The translations under genes were made by a program, and so were the position numbers. The notes under the pieces were generated by a model, which was not told where the DNA came from, made no database searches, and saw only the letters and a program-made list of their open reading frames with translations. Positions 8,700 to 18,713 of a stretch of 64,000 nucleotides of DNA are shown one piece after another. Within the stretch, counting starts at the first letter, position 1. Each line of letters begins with the position of its first letter. Source of the DNA: Pseudomonadales bacterium (lineage in GTDB: Bacteria > Pseudomonadota > Gammaproteobacteria > Pseudomonadales > UBA5518); NCBI GenBank assembly GCA_022072145.1, contig JAJVIG010000006.1:31858-95857 (forward strand), given 5' to 3'.

Positions 8700-10172
8700 T
8701 CACAACAGCACGACGTCATACTGCTCCTGGGTGTACATGGTCTCGACCTGGAACCGGATCGTCTTGCCGGTGAACTCCTCGAGGTCGGCGACGTTGCCCG
8801 ACTCCTCGTCGAGCAGGCGGTCGACCACCGACTGCGCCGCCAGCACCAGCAGCGTGTCGTTCTCGTAGCTGCGCGCCTCGCGCAGGATCTCGCGGAAGAT
8901 CTCGTAGCAGACGGTCTCCGCCGACTTCACGGTGCCACGCCCCTGGCAGGTGGAACACGTCTCGCAGAGGGTGCGCTCGAGACTCTCGCGCGTGCGCTTG
9001 CGCGTCATCTGCACCAGTCCCAGCTCGGAGACGGTGCTGATCGTGGCGCGCGCCGGGTCACGCTCCAGCGCGCGCTCGAGGTTGCGCAGCACCTGGCGCC
9101 GGTGCTCGGGGTCCTGCATGTCGATGAAATCGATGATGATGATGCCGCCGAGGTTGCGCACCCTGAGCTGGCGTGCCAGCGCGGTCGCCGCCTCGAGGTT
9201 GGTCTTGAAAATCGTTTCCTCGAGGTTGCGGTTGCCGACGAAGGCGCCGGTGTTGACGTCGATCGTGGTCATCGCCTCGGTCTGGTCGATGATCAGGTAG
9301 CCTCCGGACTTCAGCTGCACCCGCCGTCCGAGTGCCTTCTCGATCTCGTCCTCCACGCTGTAGAGGTCGAAGATCGGGCGGTCGCCCTGATAGAGTTCGA
9401 GGCGATCGGCCGCCTCGGGCACGAACTCGCGGGCGAATTCGCGCAACTTCTCGAAGTTTTCCGTCGAGTCGATGCGGATCTTCTCCAGCCCCGGGCGCAC
9501 CAGGTCGCGCAGCGTGCGCATCGCCAGTGGCAGGTCCTCGTGCACCAGCGCCGGGGCGCTGGCGAGCGCGATGCGCTCGCGCACGGAGGCCCACAACCGC
9601 ACCAGAAAACGCATGTCGGCAGCGACGCCCTCGGCATTCACGCCCTCGGCCGCGGTGCGCACGATGAAGCCGCCGCTCGCCCCGAGTTCCGCCGCCGTCT
9701 GTTCGACCAGCATGCGCAGGCGCTCGCGCTCCTGTTCGTCCTCGATGCGCTGCGAGATCCCGACGTGGCGCGTGTGCGGCATGAACACCAGGTAACGCGA
9801 CGACACCGACAGATGCGTGGTGACGCGGGCGCCCTTGCTGCCGAGCGGATCCTTGACCACCTGCGCCACCACCGACTGGCCCTCGCAGACGATGTCGCGG
9901 ATGTCGCGCGTTTCGTCGCCTCGGACTTCCACGCCCTCCGGATCCAGCGTGACCAGGTCGCTGACGTGCAGGAAGCTCGCCCGCTCGAGGCCGACGTCGA
10001 CGAACGCGGCCTGCATCCCGGGCAGCACACGCATCACGCGTCCCAGGTAGATGTTGCCGACCAGCCCCTTGTGGCTGCGCCGCTCGACGTAGATCTCCGC
10101 GAGCACGCCGCTCTCGACCACCGCGACCCGGGTCTGCACCGGGGTCGAGTTGATCAGCATCTCGTCACTCAT
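8700..10172 (-). CDS. rng: Ribonuclease G
   Basis: A 490-residue RNase E/G family endonuclease without the long RNase E C-terminal scaffold. The S1 domain (about residues 38-120, GNIYLGRVMRVLPGMQAAFVD) is followed by the catalytic core with the DVNTGAF motif and the Zn-link cysteines in CETCSTCQGRG. It processes the 16S rRNA 5' end and turns over mRNA. The start at 10172 (MSDEMLINSTPVQTRVAVVE) overlaps the end of maf by 8 bp. Confidence 0.96.
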   Translation of the reverse strand: MSDEMLINSTPVQTRVAVVESGVLAEIYVERRSHKGLVGNIYLGRVMRVLPGMQAAFVDVGLERASFLHVSDLVTLDPEGVEVRGDETRDIRDIVCEGQSVVAQVVKDPLGSKGARVTTHLSVSSRYLVFMPHTRHVGISQRIEDEQERERLRMLVEQTAAELGASGGFIVRTAAEGVNAEGVAADMRFLVRLWASVRERIALASAPALVHEDLPLAMRTLRDLVRPGLEKIRIDSTENFEKLREFAREFVPEAADRLELYQGDRPIFDLYSVEDEIEKALGRRVQLKSGGYLIIDQTEAMTTIDVNTGAFVGNRNLEETIFKTNLEAATALARQLRVRNLGGIIIIDFIDMQDPEHRRQVLRNLERALERDPARATISTVSELGLVQMTRKRTRESLERTLCETCSTCQGRGTVKSAETVCYEIFREILREARSYENDTLLVLAAQSVVDRLLDEESGNVADLEEFTGKTIRFQVETMYTQEQYDVVLL

Positions 10173-10785
10173 TGTCCGGCACTTCCCGCTGCCAGCCTTC
10201 GATTCCCGCATCCTGCAACAAGCGCGCGGTCTCGAAAAGGGGCAGCCCGACCACCCCCGAATAACTGCCCTCGATACGCTCGACGAAGTCCGCGGCAAAG
10301 CCCTGGATCGCGTAGCCACCGGCCTTGTCGCGCGGCTCGCCGCTATCCCAGTAACGCAGCATCTCGGCGCGCTCGAGTCGCCGGAAGAACACCCGCGTCT
10401 CGCTGCAGACGCTGCGCAGCCCCGCCGCGCTCGCCAGCGCCACCCCGGTCAGCACGGTGTGCGCGCGCCCGGACAGCAGTTCCAGCATGCGCAGCGCCTC
10501 CGCGCACGTCGCCGGCTTGCCGAGCACCTCGCCACCGGAGGCCACGACCGCCGTGTCGGCGCCGAGCACCGGCAGCGGCAGCGTGGCGGCCACCAGGCCC
10601 GCGCCGGCCACCGCCTTGCGCGCAGCCAGCCGCAGCACCAGTGCCTCGGCACTCTCGAGCGGATGCGCTGCCTCGTCGATGTCGACCTGCAGCACCGCGA
10701 AACGGTAGCCGAGCTGGCGCAGCAGTTCGCGCCGTCGCGGCGACGCCGAGGCGAGGTGGAAGTCCGGAGTTGTGGTGTGCTGCAT
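10165..10785 (-). CDS. maf: Maf-family nucleotide pyrophosphatase (YhdE type)
   Basis: About 206 residues. The N-terminal signature LASASPRRRELL is followed by the KA.A motif (RLAARKAVAGAG) and the DT motif LGADTAVVASGGEVLGKP. Family enzymes hydrolyse dTTP/UTP or modified nucleotides and can slow septum formation when overexpressed. Two in-frame ATGs exist, at 10800 and 10785; I chose the inner one because it places SASPRR close to the N terminus. It lies between mreD and rng, a common arrangement. Confidence 0.92.
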   Translation of the reverse strand: MQHTTTPDFHLASASPRRRELLRQLGYRFAVLQVDIDEAAHPLESAEALVLRLAARKAVAGAGLVAATLPLPVLGADTAVVASGGEVLGKPATCAEALRMLELLSGRAHTVLTGVALASAAGLRSVCSETRVFFRRLERAEMLRYWDSGEPRDKAGGYAIQGFAADFVERIEGSYSGVVGLPLFETARLLQDAGIEGWQREVPDNE

Positions 10786-10816
10786 CGGGCGACGTCGCAT
10801 CCCGTGGTGGTGAGGC

Positions 10817-11317
10817 TCAGGAAACGGCCTGCCAGCCGTCCAGGGAGCGGTCGCGCGGCGATGCCGGCGTGATCAGCGGCCAGCAGAAGGCCGCGGTCAG
10901 GCTGCCCATCAGGAAGATCAGACTCTGCGTCGGGTGCCCCGCGACACTTTGCACCCAGCCGGCGAGAATCTGGTCGGCGGCGCAAAGCAGGAACACGACC
11001 GCCGCCTGCTGGGCCAGCGTGTAGTGCGCCAGCCGGTGGCGCAGCAGCAGCGCGGCGTAGGCCACCACCGCCAGCGCCAGCGCGTGGCGCCCGATCACCC
11101 CGCCCGACAACACATCCATCAGCAACCCGGCCAACCAGGCCGAGAAGATCCCGAAACCGTGCGGAAGCCGCAGCACCCAGTAGACGACCAGCAGCGCGAG
11201 CCAGTCGGGACGCGCCGGCGCCAGCCAGCCAGGCAACGGGACGATGGCGCCGAGCAGCGCCGCGAGGACCGAGGCCGCGAACAGCAGACGCGACGGCTGG
11301 TTCGCATCGGCGCTCAT
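10817..11317 (-). CDS. mreD: Rod shape-determining protein MreD
   Basis: A 166-residue integral membrane protein with about five to six hydrophobic helices. The conserved RPDWLALLVVYW and GLLMDVLSGGVIGRHAL segments mark MreD. It is part of the elongasome with MreB, MreC, RodA and PBP2. The start overlaps the mreC stop by 4 bp (ATGA). Confidence 0.95.
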   Translation of the reverse strand: MSADANQPSRLLFAASVLAALLGAIVPLPGWLAPARPDWLALLVVYWVLRLPHGFGIFSAWLAGLLMDVLSGGVIGRHALALAVVAYAALLLRHRLAHYTLAQQAAVVFLLCAADQILAGWVQSVAGHPTQSLIFLMGSLTAAFCWPLITPASPRDRSLDGWQAVS

Positions 11318-12195
11318 GGCCGCGACACCCCGACCGGCGCTTGCGGCTCCAGCTCCGGTTCCGGTTCCGCCGCGGCGTCGGGCGGCTCCACCGGTTTCGC
11401 CGCGGCCGGCGGCGCCAGCGCGGTCACCACCAGCACGTGGCGGCTGCGATCGAGCTGGGCGCTGGGGCGCGCCTGCACCACCGCGAACGGCTTGCCCGGG
11501 TCGTTGACCACCGACTCGACCACACCGACCGGGAAACCGCCCGGGAAGCGTTGCTCGAGTTCGGAACTGACCAGCAGGTCGCCGGGTCGCACGTCCATGG
11601 TCGCGGCGACGTGGTCCACGTTCAGCGCGTCGACGCGCCCGTCTCCCTCGACGATCACACGCGCGCCGTTGCGCACCACCTGCGCCGGCAGCGCATGCAT
11701 CGCATCGGTGACCAGCAGCACGCGCGAACTGAGGCGGCCGACCTCGATCACCTGCCCGAACAGTCCATAGGCGTCGATCACGGCCTGCCCGGTCCGCAGG
11801 CCGTGGTGGCGTCCCTTGTCGATCACCACGGTCTGGCTCGAAAGATCGGGCGAGACGCCGATGATCTCGGCGACCAGCACGCGCTCGTCGCGCACCGCGG
11901 TGGAGTTCAGCAACTCGCGCAAGCGCACGTTCTCGGCCGCGATCGCGGCGAGGCGTTGAGTGCGCGCGCGCAGCACCAGCGCCTCGGCGCGCAGCGCGCG
12001 GTTCTCCTCGAGCAGGGTCTCGCGCGTGGAGAGCACCTCGCCCAGCCACGCGAACAGTCGTTCGGGTGCCGAACTCAGCCAGTGCACGGGAACCGCCGCG
12101 TCGGCCAGCGCGGCGCGCGCGGGCCGCAGCATGCCGAAACGGCCGTCGGCGAGCATCAGCAGCACGGAGGCGAGCACCAGCGCCCCGAGACGCAT
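11314..12195 (-). CDS. mreC: Rod shape-determining protein MreC (start uncertain)
   Basis: From the ATG at 12195 the protein has 293 residues: a membrane helix (LGALVLASVLLMLADGRF), a coiled coil (about residues 45-90) and the periplasmic beta-barrel domain (EIIGVSPDLSSQTVVIDKG through VVQARPSAQLDRSR). It has a Pro/Glu-rich tail. The sequence upstream in frame, KPIFRSGPSLS, matches the conserved MreC N terminus (E. coli KPIFSRGPSL), so translation very probably begins farther up, at 12231 (an ATA codon with a well-placed GGAG) or at a GTG at 12255. It scaffolds the elongasome between MreB and PBP2. Confidence 0.93.
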   Translation of the reverse strand: MRLGALVLASVLLMLADGRFGMLRPARAALADAAVPVHWLSSAPERLFAWLGEVLSTRETLLEENRALRAEALVLRARTQRLAAIAAENVRLRELLNSTAVRDERVLVAEIIGVSPDLSSQTVVIDKGRHHGLRTGQAVIDAYGLFGQVIEVGRLSSRVLLVTDAMHALPAQVVRNGARVIVEGDGRVDALNVDHVAATMDVRPGDLLVSSELEQRFPGGFPVGVVESVVNDPGKPFAVVQARPSAQLDRSRHVLVVTALAPPAAAKPVEPPDAAAEPEPELEPQAPVGVSRP

Positions 12196-12358
12196 GCTCA
12201 GGGACGGTCCGCTGCGGAATATAGGTTTTATCGCGCCTCTCCCCGTCGCTGCCACAACGCGCCGGCGGCTGCCGGCCCGGGGCACCGTGAACCAATCGAT
12301 CGCCGCGCGCGGGCCCGGCCGGCGCCGTGCCCGGGCGTGCGTGGCGACCGCACGCCCC

Positions 12359-13405
<1,047 letters not shown>

Positions 13406-13606
13406 CTATCTGGCGGATTGAGCAAGGCGCCACCGCAGGGGCGGCACGCAAGGAGTGCCGTCGGTTTCTGGACGGTCCCTGAATATGGTAAGTTTACGCC
13501 CCCTGACGCCCCGACGGCGACTGAAATTTCGGGGTATTCCACCCGCCCGCGCGCCGCGGCGAGCCCTCCGGCTCCCGCCGGTCGTGCCTTTTCCGGACGA
13601 GTGCCG

Positions 13607-13894
13607 ATGTCGATCAGTGAAGAGCAGCTGGCCCGCGTCGCCGAACTGGCGCGCATCCGCCTCGACGAGGCGACGGTGGCCGAGGTCACGCGCCGCATCA
13701 GCGACATCCTGGCGATGATCGACCAGATGAGCGCCGTGGACACCACCGGGGTCGAGCCGATGGCGAACCCGCTCGACGCCACGCAGCGCCTGCGCGCCGA
13801 CGAGGTCACCGAGACCGACCGGCGCGAGCGCTTCCTCGCGATCGCGCCGCTCAGCGAGGACGGGCTCTACCTGGTGCCGCGCGTGATCGAATGA
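13607..13894 (+). CDS. gatC: Aspartyl/glutamyl-tRNA amidotransferase subunit C
   Basis: A 95-residue GatC with the typical helical N terminus (SEEQLARVAELARIRL) and the LRADEVTETDRRERFLAIAP segment that wraps around GatA and GatB. GatCAB converts misacylated Asp-tRNA(Asn) or Glu-tRNA(Gln) to the amide form. The ATG at 13607 gives the normal family length. gatA follows 48 bp downstream. Confidence 0.96.
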   Translation: MSISEEQLARVAELARIRLDEATVAEVTRRISDILAMIDQMSAVDTTGVEPMANPLDATQRLRADEVTETDRRERFLAIAPLSEDGLYLVPRVIE

Positions 13895-13942
13895 GGCGCT
13901 CGCGAATCCACCCCGGCAGCATCACCGCAGGACCCCTCCGCC

Positions 13943-15397
13943 ATGCATGAACTCTCACTCGAGGCGATCCGCAGTGCGCTCGCACGGCGCGAATTCTCCG
14001 CGCTCGAGATCACCACCCACTTCCTGGACCGCATCGCGCGCATCGACCCGCGGCTGAACGCCTTCGTCACGGTCGATCGCGAGACGGCGCTGGCCGGCGC
14101 GCGCGCGGCCGACGCCGCGCTCGCCGCCGGCACGGCAGGGCCGCTGTGCGGAGTCCCGATTGCCCACAAGGACATCTTCTGCACCGACGGCATGCGCACC
14201 TCCTGCGGCTCGCGCATGCTCGGCAACTTCGTGCCGCCGTACGACGCCACGGTCGTCGAGCGCCTGGCCGCCGCCGGCTGCGTCACGCTCGGCAAGACGA
14301 ACATGGACGAGTTCGCGATGGGCTCGTCGAACGAGACCAGCTACTACGGCCCGGTGCGCAACCCGTGGGACCGCGAACGGGTGCCGGGCGGATCCTCCGG
14401 CGGCTCGGCGGCGGCGGTCGCGGCCCGCCTCGCCCCGGTCGCCACCGCCACCGATACCGGCGGCTCGATCCGCCAGCCGGCCGCGCTGTGCGGCCTGACC
14501 GGAATCAAGCCGACCTACGGGCGCGTCTCGCGCCACGGCATGATCGCCTTCGCCTCCAGCCTCGACCAGGGCGGCGTGCTGGCGCGCTCGGCGGCCGACG
14601 CCGCGCTGCTGCTCGGGGCGATGGCCGGCTTCGACCCGCGCGACTCGACCAGCATCGACGCGCCGGTGCCCGACTACTGCGCGAGCCTCGACGCGGACCT
14701 CGCGGGACTGCGGATCGGCGTACCGAAGGAGTACCTCGACGCCGGCCTGCACCCGGGCACCGAGCGTGCGGTGCGCGCGGGGCTGGCCGAACTCGAGCGC
14801 CTCGGCGCGCGCGTCCGCGAGATCAGCCTGCCGCATTCGCCGCTGTCGGTGCCGGCCTACTACGTGATCGCGCCGGCGGAGTGCTCGACCAACCTCGCCC
14901 GCTTCGACGGCGTGCGCTACGGCTACCGCTGCGCCGATCCGCAGGACCTGTTCGACATGTACGCGCGCTCGCGCGCCGAGGGCTTCGGCGACGAGGTCAA
15001 GCGGCGCATCCTGGTCGGCACCTACGCGCTGTCGGCCGGCTACTACGATGCCTACTACCGCAAGGCGCAGCAGATCCGCCGCCTGATCGCGCAGGACTTC
15101 CACGCCGCATTCGCCGAGGTCGACGTGATCGCCGGGCCCGCCTCGCCGTCGCCGGCGTTCCGCTTCGGCGAGAAGAGCACCGACCCGGTCACGATGTACC
15201 TCGAGGACATCTACACGATCGCGGCCAACCTCGCCGGCGTGCCGGCGCTGTCGGTTCCGGTGGGACTGGTCGACGGCTTGCCGGTCGGCATGCAGCTGAT
15301 CGGCCGGCATCTCGACGAGGCGCGGATCCTCAACGTCGCGCACCGCTTCCAGCAGGCGACCGACTGGCATCTGCGCCGGCCGGGCGGCATCGACTGA
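13943..15397 (+). CDS. gatA: Aspartyl/glutamyl-tRNA amidotransferase subunit A
   Basis: A 484-residue amidase-signature enzyme, the glutaminase part of GatCAB. The Ser-cisSer-Lys triad is complete: Lys76 (PIAHKDIF), Ser151 ([10 protein letters not shown]) and Ser175 ([11 protein letters not shown]). It releases ammonia from glutamine and sends it through a channel to GatB. The length is standard. It lies between gatC and gatB in an evident operon. Confidence 0.98.
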   Translation: MHELSLEAIRSALARREFSALEITTHFLDRIARIDPRLNAFVTVDRETALAGARAADAALAAGTAGPLCGVPIAHKDIFCTDGMRTSCGSRMLGNFVPPYDATVVERLAAAGCVTLGKTNMDEFAMGSSNETSYYGPVRNPWDRERVPGGSSGGSAAAVAARLAPVATATDTGGSIRQPAALCGLTGIKPTYGRVSRHGMIAFASSLDQGGVLARSAADAALLLGAMAGFDPRDSTSIDAPVPDYCASLDADLAGLRIGVPKEYLDAGLHPGTERAVRAGLAELERLGARVREISLPHSPLSVPAYYVIAPAECSTNLARFDGVRYGYRCADPQDLFDMYARSRAEGFGDEVKRRILVGTYALSAGYYDAYYRKAQQIRRLIAQDFHAAFAEVDVIAGPASPSPAFRFGEKSTDPVTMYLEDIYTIAANLAGVPALSVPVGLVDGLPVGMQLIGRHLDEARILNVAHRFQQATDWHLRRPGGID

Positions 15398-15417
15398 ACA
15401 CCTGGCGGGGACAGCAC

Positions 15418-16862
<1,445 letters not shown>

Positions 16863-16866
<4 letters not shown>

Positions 16867-17165
16867 CCACGATGCTGCGCAAGGAAAAGAAAAAGGTCGT
16901 CGACGAGGTCTGGACCGACGAACGGATCCGGCGCTTCCTGCACCTCCTGCCACCCGAAGGCATCGACGCCGACTTCCACCGCCTGCGCCGCGCCTACCAG
17001 GCGATGCGACCGGAGGACTTCGAGGACTTCATCGCGATGTTCGTCGCCGAAGGCGGACGCCTCGACGCGCGCGGCCCCGAAGGCCAGACGCTGCTCGAGG
17101 AACTCGCCCGCCATCGCCACGGCGAGCCCTTCGCCGCGATCCTCCGCCAGGCCACGCACCCGTAG
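16863..17165 (+). CDS. PA4642-like conserved protein of unknown function
   Basis: A 100-residue protein that resembles the PA4642 family of Pseudomonas (recalled pattern: KK.V..E..T.E.I..FL...P..G.., then RAY..MR.EDFE.F...F...G). No catalytic motif is visible; the central block is [20 protein letters not shown]. It overlaps gatB by 4 bp, so it is co-translated with it. Its stop codon is the TAG inside the GTAG head of a REP element. A second ATG at 16872 is possible. Confidence 0.8.
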
Positions 17166-17308
17166 GTCCGGGCTGTGCCCGGACATTGTCCGGCGCCTCG
17201 TGCGGCACATCGTTCGGCCACAGGCCGAACCTACCGGACATTCGTGCGGTCCGGGCTGTGCCCGGACATGCCCGGTCGTGGCATCGTTCGGCCACAGGCC
17301 GAACCTAC
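17162..17308. repeat. GTAG REP cluster A (two inverted pairs)
   Basis: Four palindromic elements: type I forward 17162-17184 (GTAG, then stem GTCCGGGC, loop TGT, GCCCGGAC), type II reverse 17212-17234, type I forward with altered head 17245-17266, type II reverse 17286-17308 (stem GTTCGGCC). They fill the space between two convergent genes. The stop TAG of the PA4642-like gene (17163-17165) and that of the helicase gene (17305-17307, minus) both lie in a GTAG head. This resembles the REP/SMAG class of repeats mobilised by RAYT transposases. Confidence 0.9.
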
Positions 17309-18540
17309 CGGCGACGATGGGAGACCAGCAGTTCCGGGTCGGGGTGCACGCAGGGGAGTTTCTGCCCCAGCAACTCCTCGATCTGCGGCAGCAGGAAGGC
17401 GTCGTCCTCGCAGGCGAAGCTGATCGAGGTGCCGCTGGCGCCGGCCCGGCCGGTGCGCCCGATGCGGTGCACGTAGTCGTCCGGATCCTCGGGCAACGTG
17501 TAGTTGACCACGTGGGTCACGCCCTCGACGTGGATGCCGCGCCCCGCCACGTCGGTGGCGACCAGCACGCGGTAGCTGCCGTCGCGGAAGGCTTCCAGCG
17601 TCTTGACGCGCTTGGGCTGCGGCACCTCGCCGGAGAGGATCCCGCAACTGATCCCGGCGCGCTCCAGGCGCTCGTGCAGGCGGCGCACCTGGTCGCGGCG
17701 GTTCGCGAACACCATCACGCTGGCCGCCTCGGGCTGTTTCAGCAGGTTCAGCAGCAGATCGAGCTTGCGGTCGGCCTCGACCAGATAGACGATCTGCTCC
17801 ACGTCCTTCGAAGCGACCCGGTCGGGCTCGATCTCGACCCGCACCGGATCGTGCGTCCACTGGTCCGACAGCCGCACGACTTCCTCGGTGAAGGTGGCGC
17901 TGAAGAACATGGTCTGGCGGTGCGATTTCGGCGGGGTCTGGCGTACGATGCGGCGCACCTGCGGGATGAAGCCCATGTCGAGCATGCGGTCCGCCTCGTC
18001 GATGACCAGCAGTTCGACGCGATCGAGGTGCACCTGGCGCTGGCTATGGAAATCCATCAGCCGCCCCGGCGTGGCGACCAGGATGTCGACCAGACGGCGC
18101 TCGAGCTGCTGGCGCTGGCGATCGTAATCGACGCCACCGATCAGCGTGACGATGTGCATGTCCGTGTGCCGGGCGAGATCGGCGGCGTCCTTCGCGATCT
18201 GCAGCACCAGCTCGCGGGTCGGGGCGATGACCAGCGCGCGCGGCTCGCCGGCGTAGCGCGGCTCCTCGGGTGGCGTGTTCAGCAGATCGGTCAGGATCGT
18301 GAGCAGGAACGCCGCCGTCTTGCCGGTGCCGGTCTGCGCCTTGCCGATGCAGTCGTGCCCGAGCAGCGTGTACGGCAACACCTCCTGCTGGATCGGTGTG
18401 CAGTGCGTGAAGCCGAGATCGTCGACCGCGCGCAACAGCGGCTCGGGCAAGCCGAGCTCGCGAAAAGTCACGCTGGGCCTGGGGGCGGGGCCCGCCGCCG
18501 CGGTCTGTTCCTGCATCTCGTCCGTCCGTTGCTGCGCCAA
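17305..18540 (-). CDS. rhlB: DEAD-box ATP-dependent RNA helicase, RhlB type
   Basis: A 411-residue helicase with all core motifs: Q-motif region [13 protein letters not shown], Walker [29 protein letters not shown] and [10 protein letters not shown]. The segment after motif VI ([24 protein letters not shown]) matches RhlB, the degradosome helicase, better than RhlE. The C-terminal basic extension is short (SHRRR). The stop codon lies inside a REP GTAG. The gene is divergent from the PAS-domain gene at 18714. Confidence 0.88.
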   Translation of the reverse strand: MAQQRTDEMQEQTAAAGPAPRPSVTFRELGLPEPLLRAVDDLGFTHCTPIQQEVLPYTLLGHDCIGKAQTGTGKTAAFLLTILTDLLNTPPEEPRYAGEPRALVIAPTRELVLQIAKDAADLARHTDMHIVTLIGGVDYDRQRQQLERRLVDILVATPGRLMDFHSQRQVHLDRVELLVIDEADRMLDMGFIPQVRRIVRQTPPKSHRQTMFFSATFTEEVVRLSDQWTHDPVRVEIEPDRVASKDVEQIVYLVEADRKLDLLLNLLKQPEAASVMVFANRRDQVRRLHERLERAGISCGILSGEVPQPKRVKTLEAFRDGSYRVLVATDVAGRGIHVEGVTHVVNYTLPEDPDDYVHRIGRTGRAGASGTSISFACEDDAFLLPQIEELLGQKLPCVHPDPELLVSHRRR

Positions 18541-18713
18541 TCCGCGAGCTTAATGGCTGCACTGGCGACGCCGCAATCGCGGGCGGGGCGAACTCCAGCT
18601 TATTACCGCTGGCGAGCGGCAGCGCTGCCCATATAGAATCCTGCCGCAGGGGACCCGTACCACGGGGCAATCCGCATCGTCGGCAAGAAGAGCGAAGCCA
18701 GGCTGACCGTCGC

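Noticed and set aside
6759..11024. 1421-codon open frame on the plus strand
   Set aside because: It is opposite yhdP, rng, maf and mreD. It has low-complexity Arg/Gln/Ala composition and no motif.
17162..17308. CRISPR-like array
   Set aside because: The repeats are palindromic, alternate between two types in opposite orientation and have irregular short spacers. This is a REP cluster. No CRISPR array was seen in the window.
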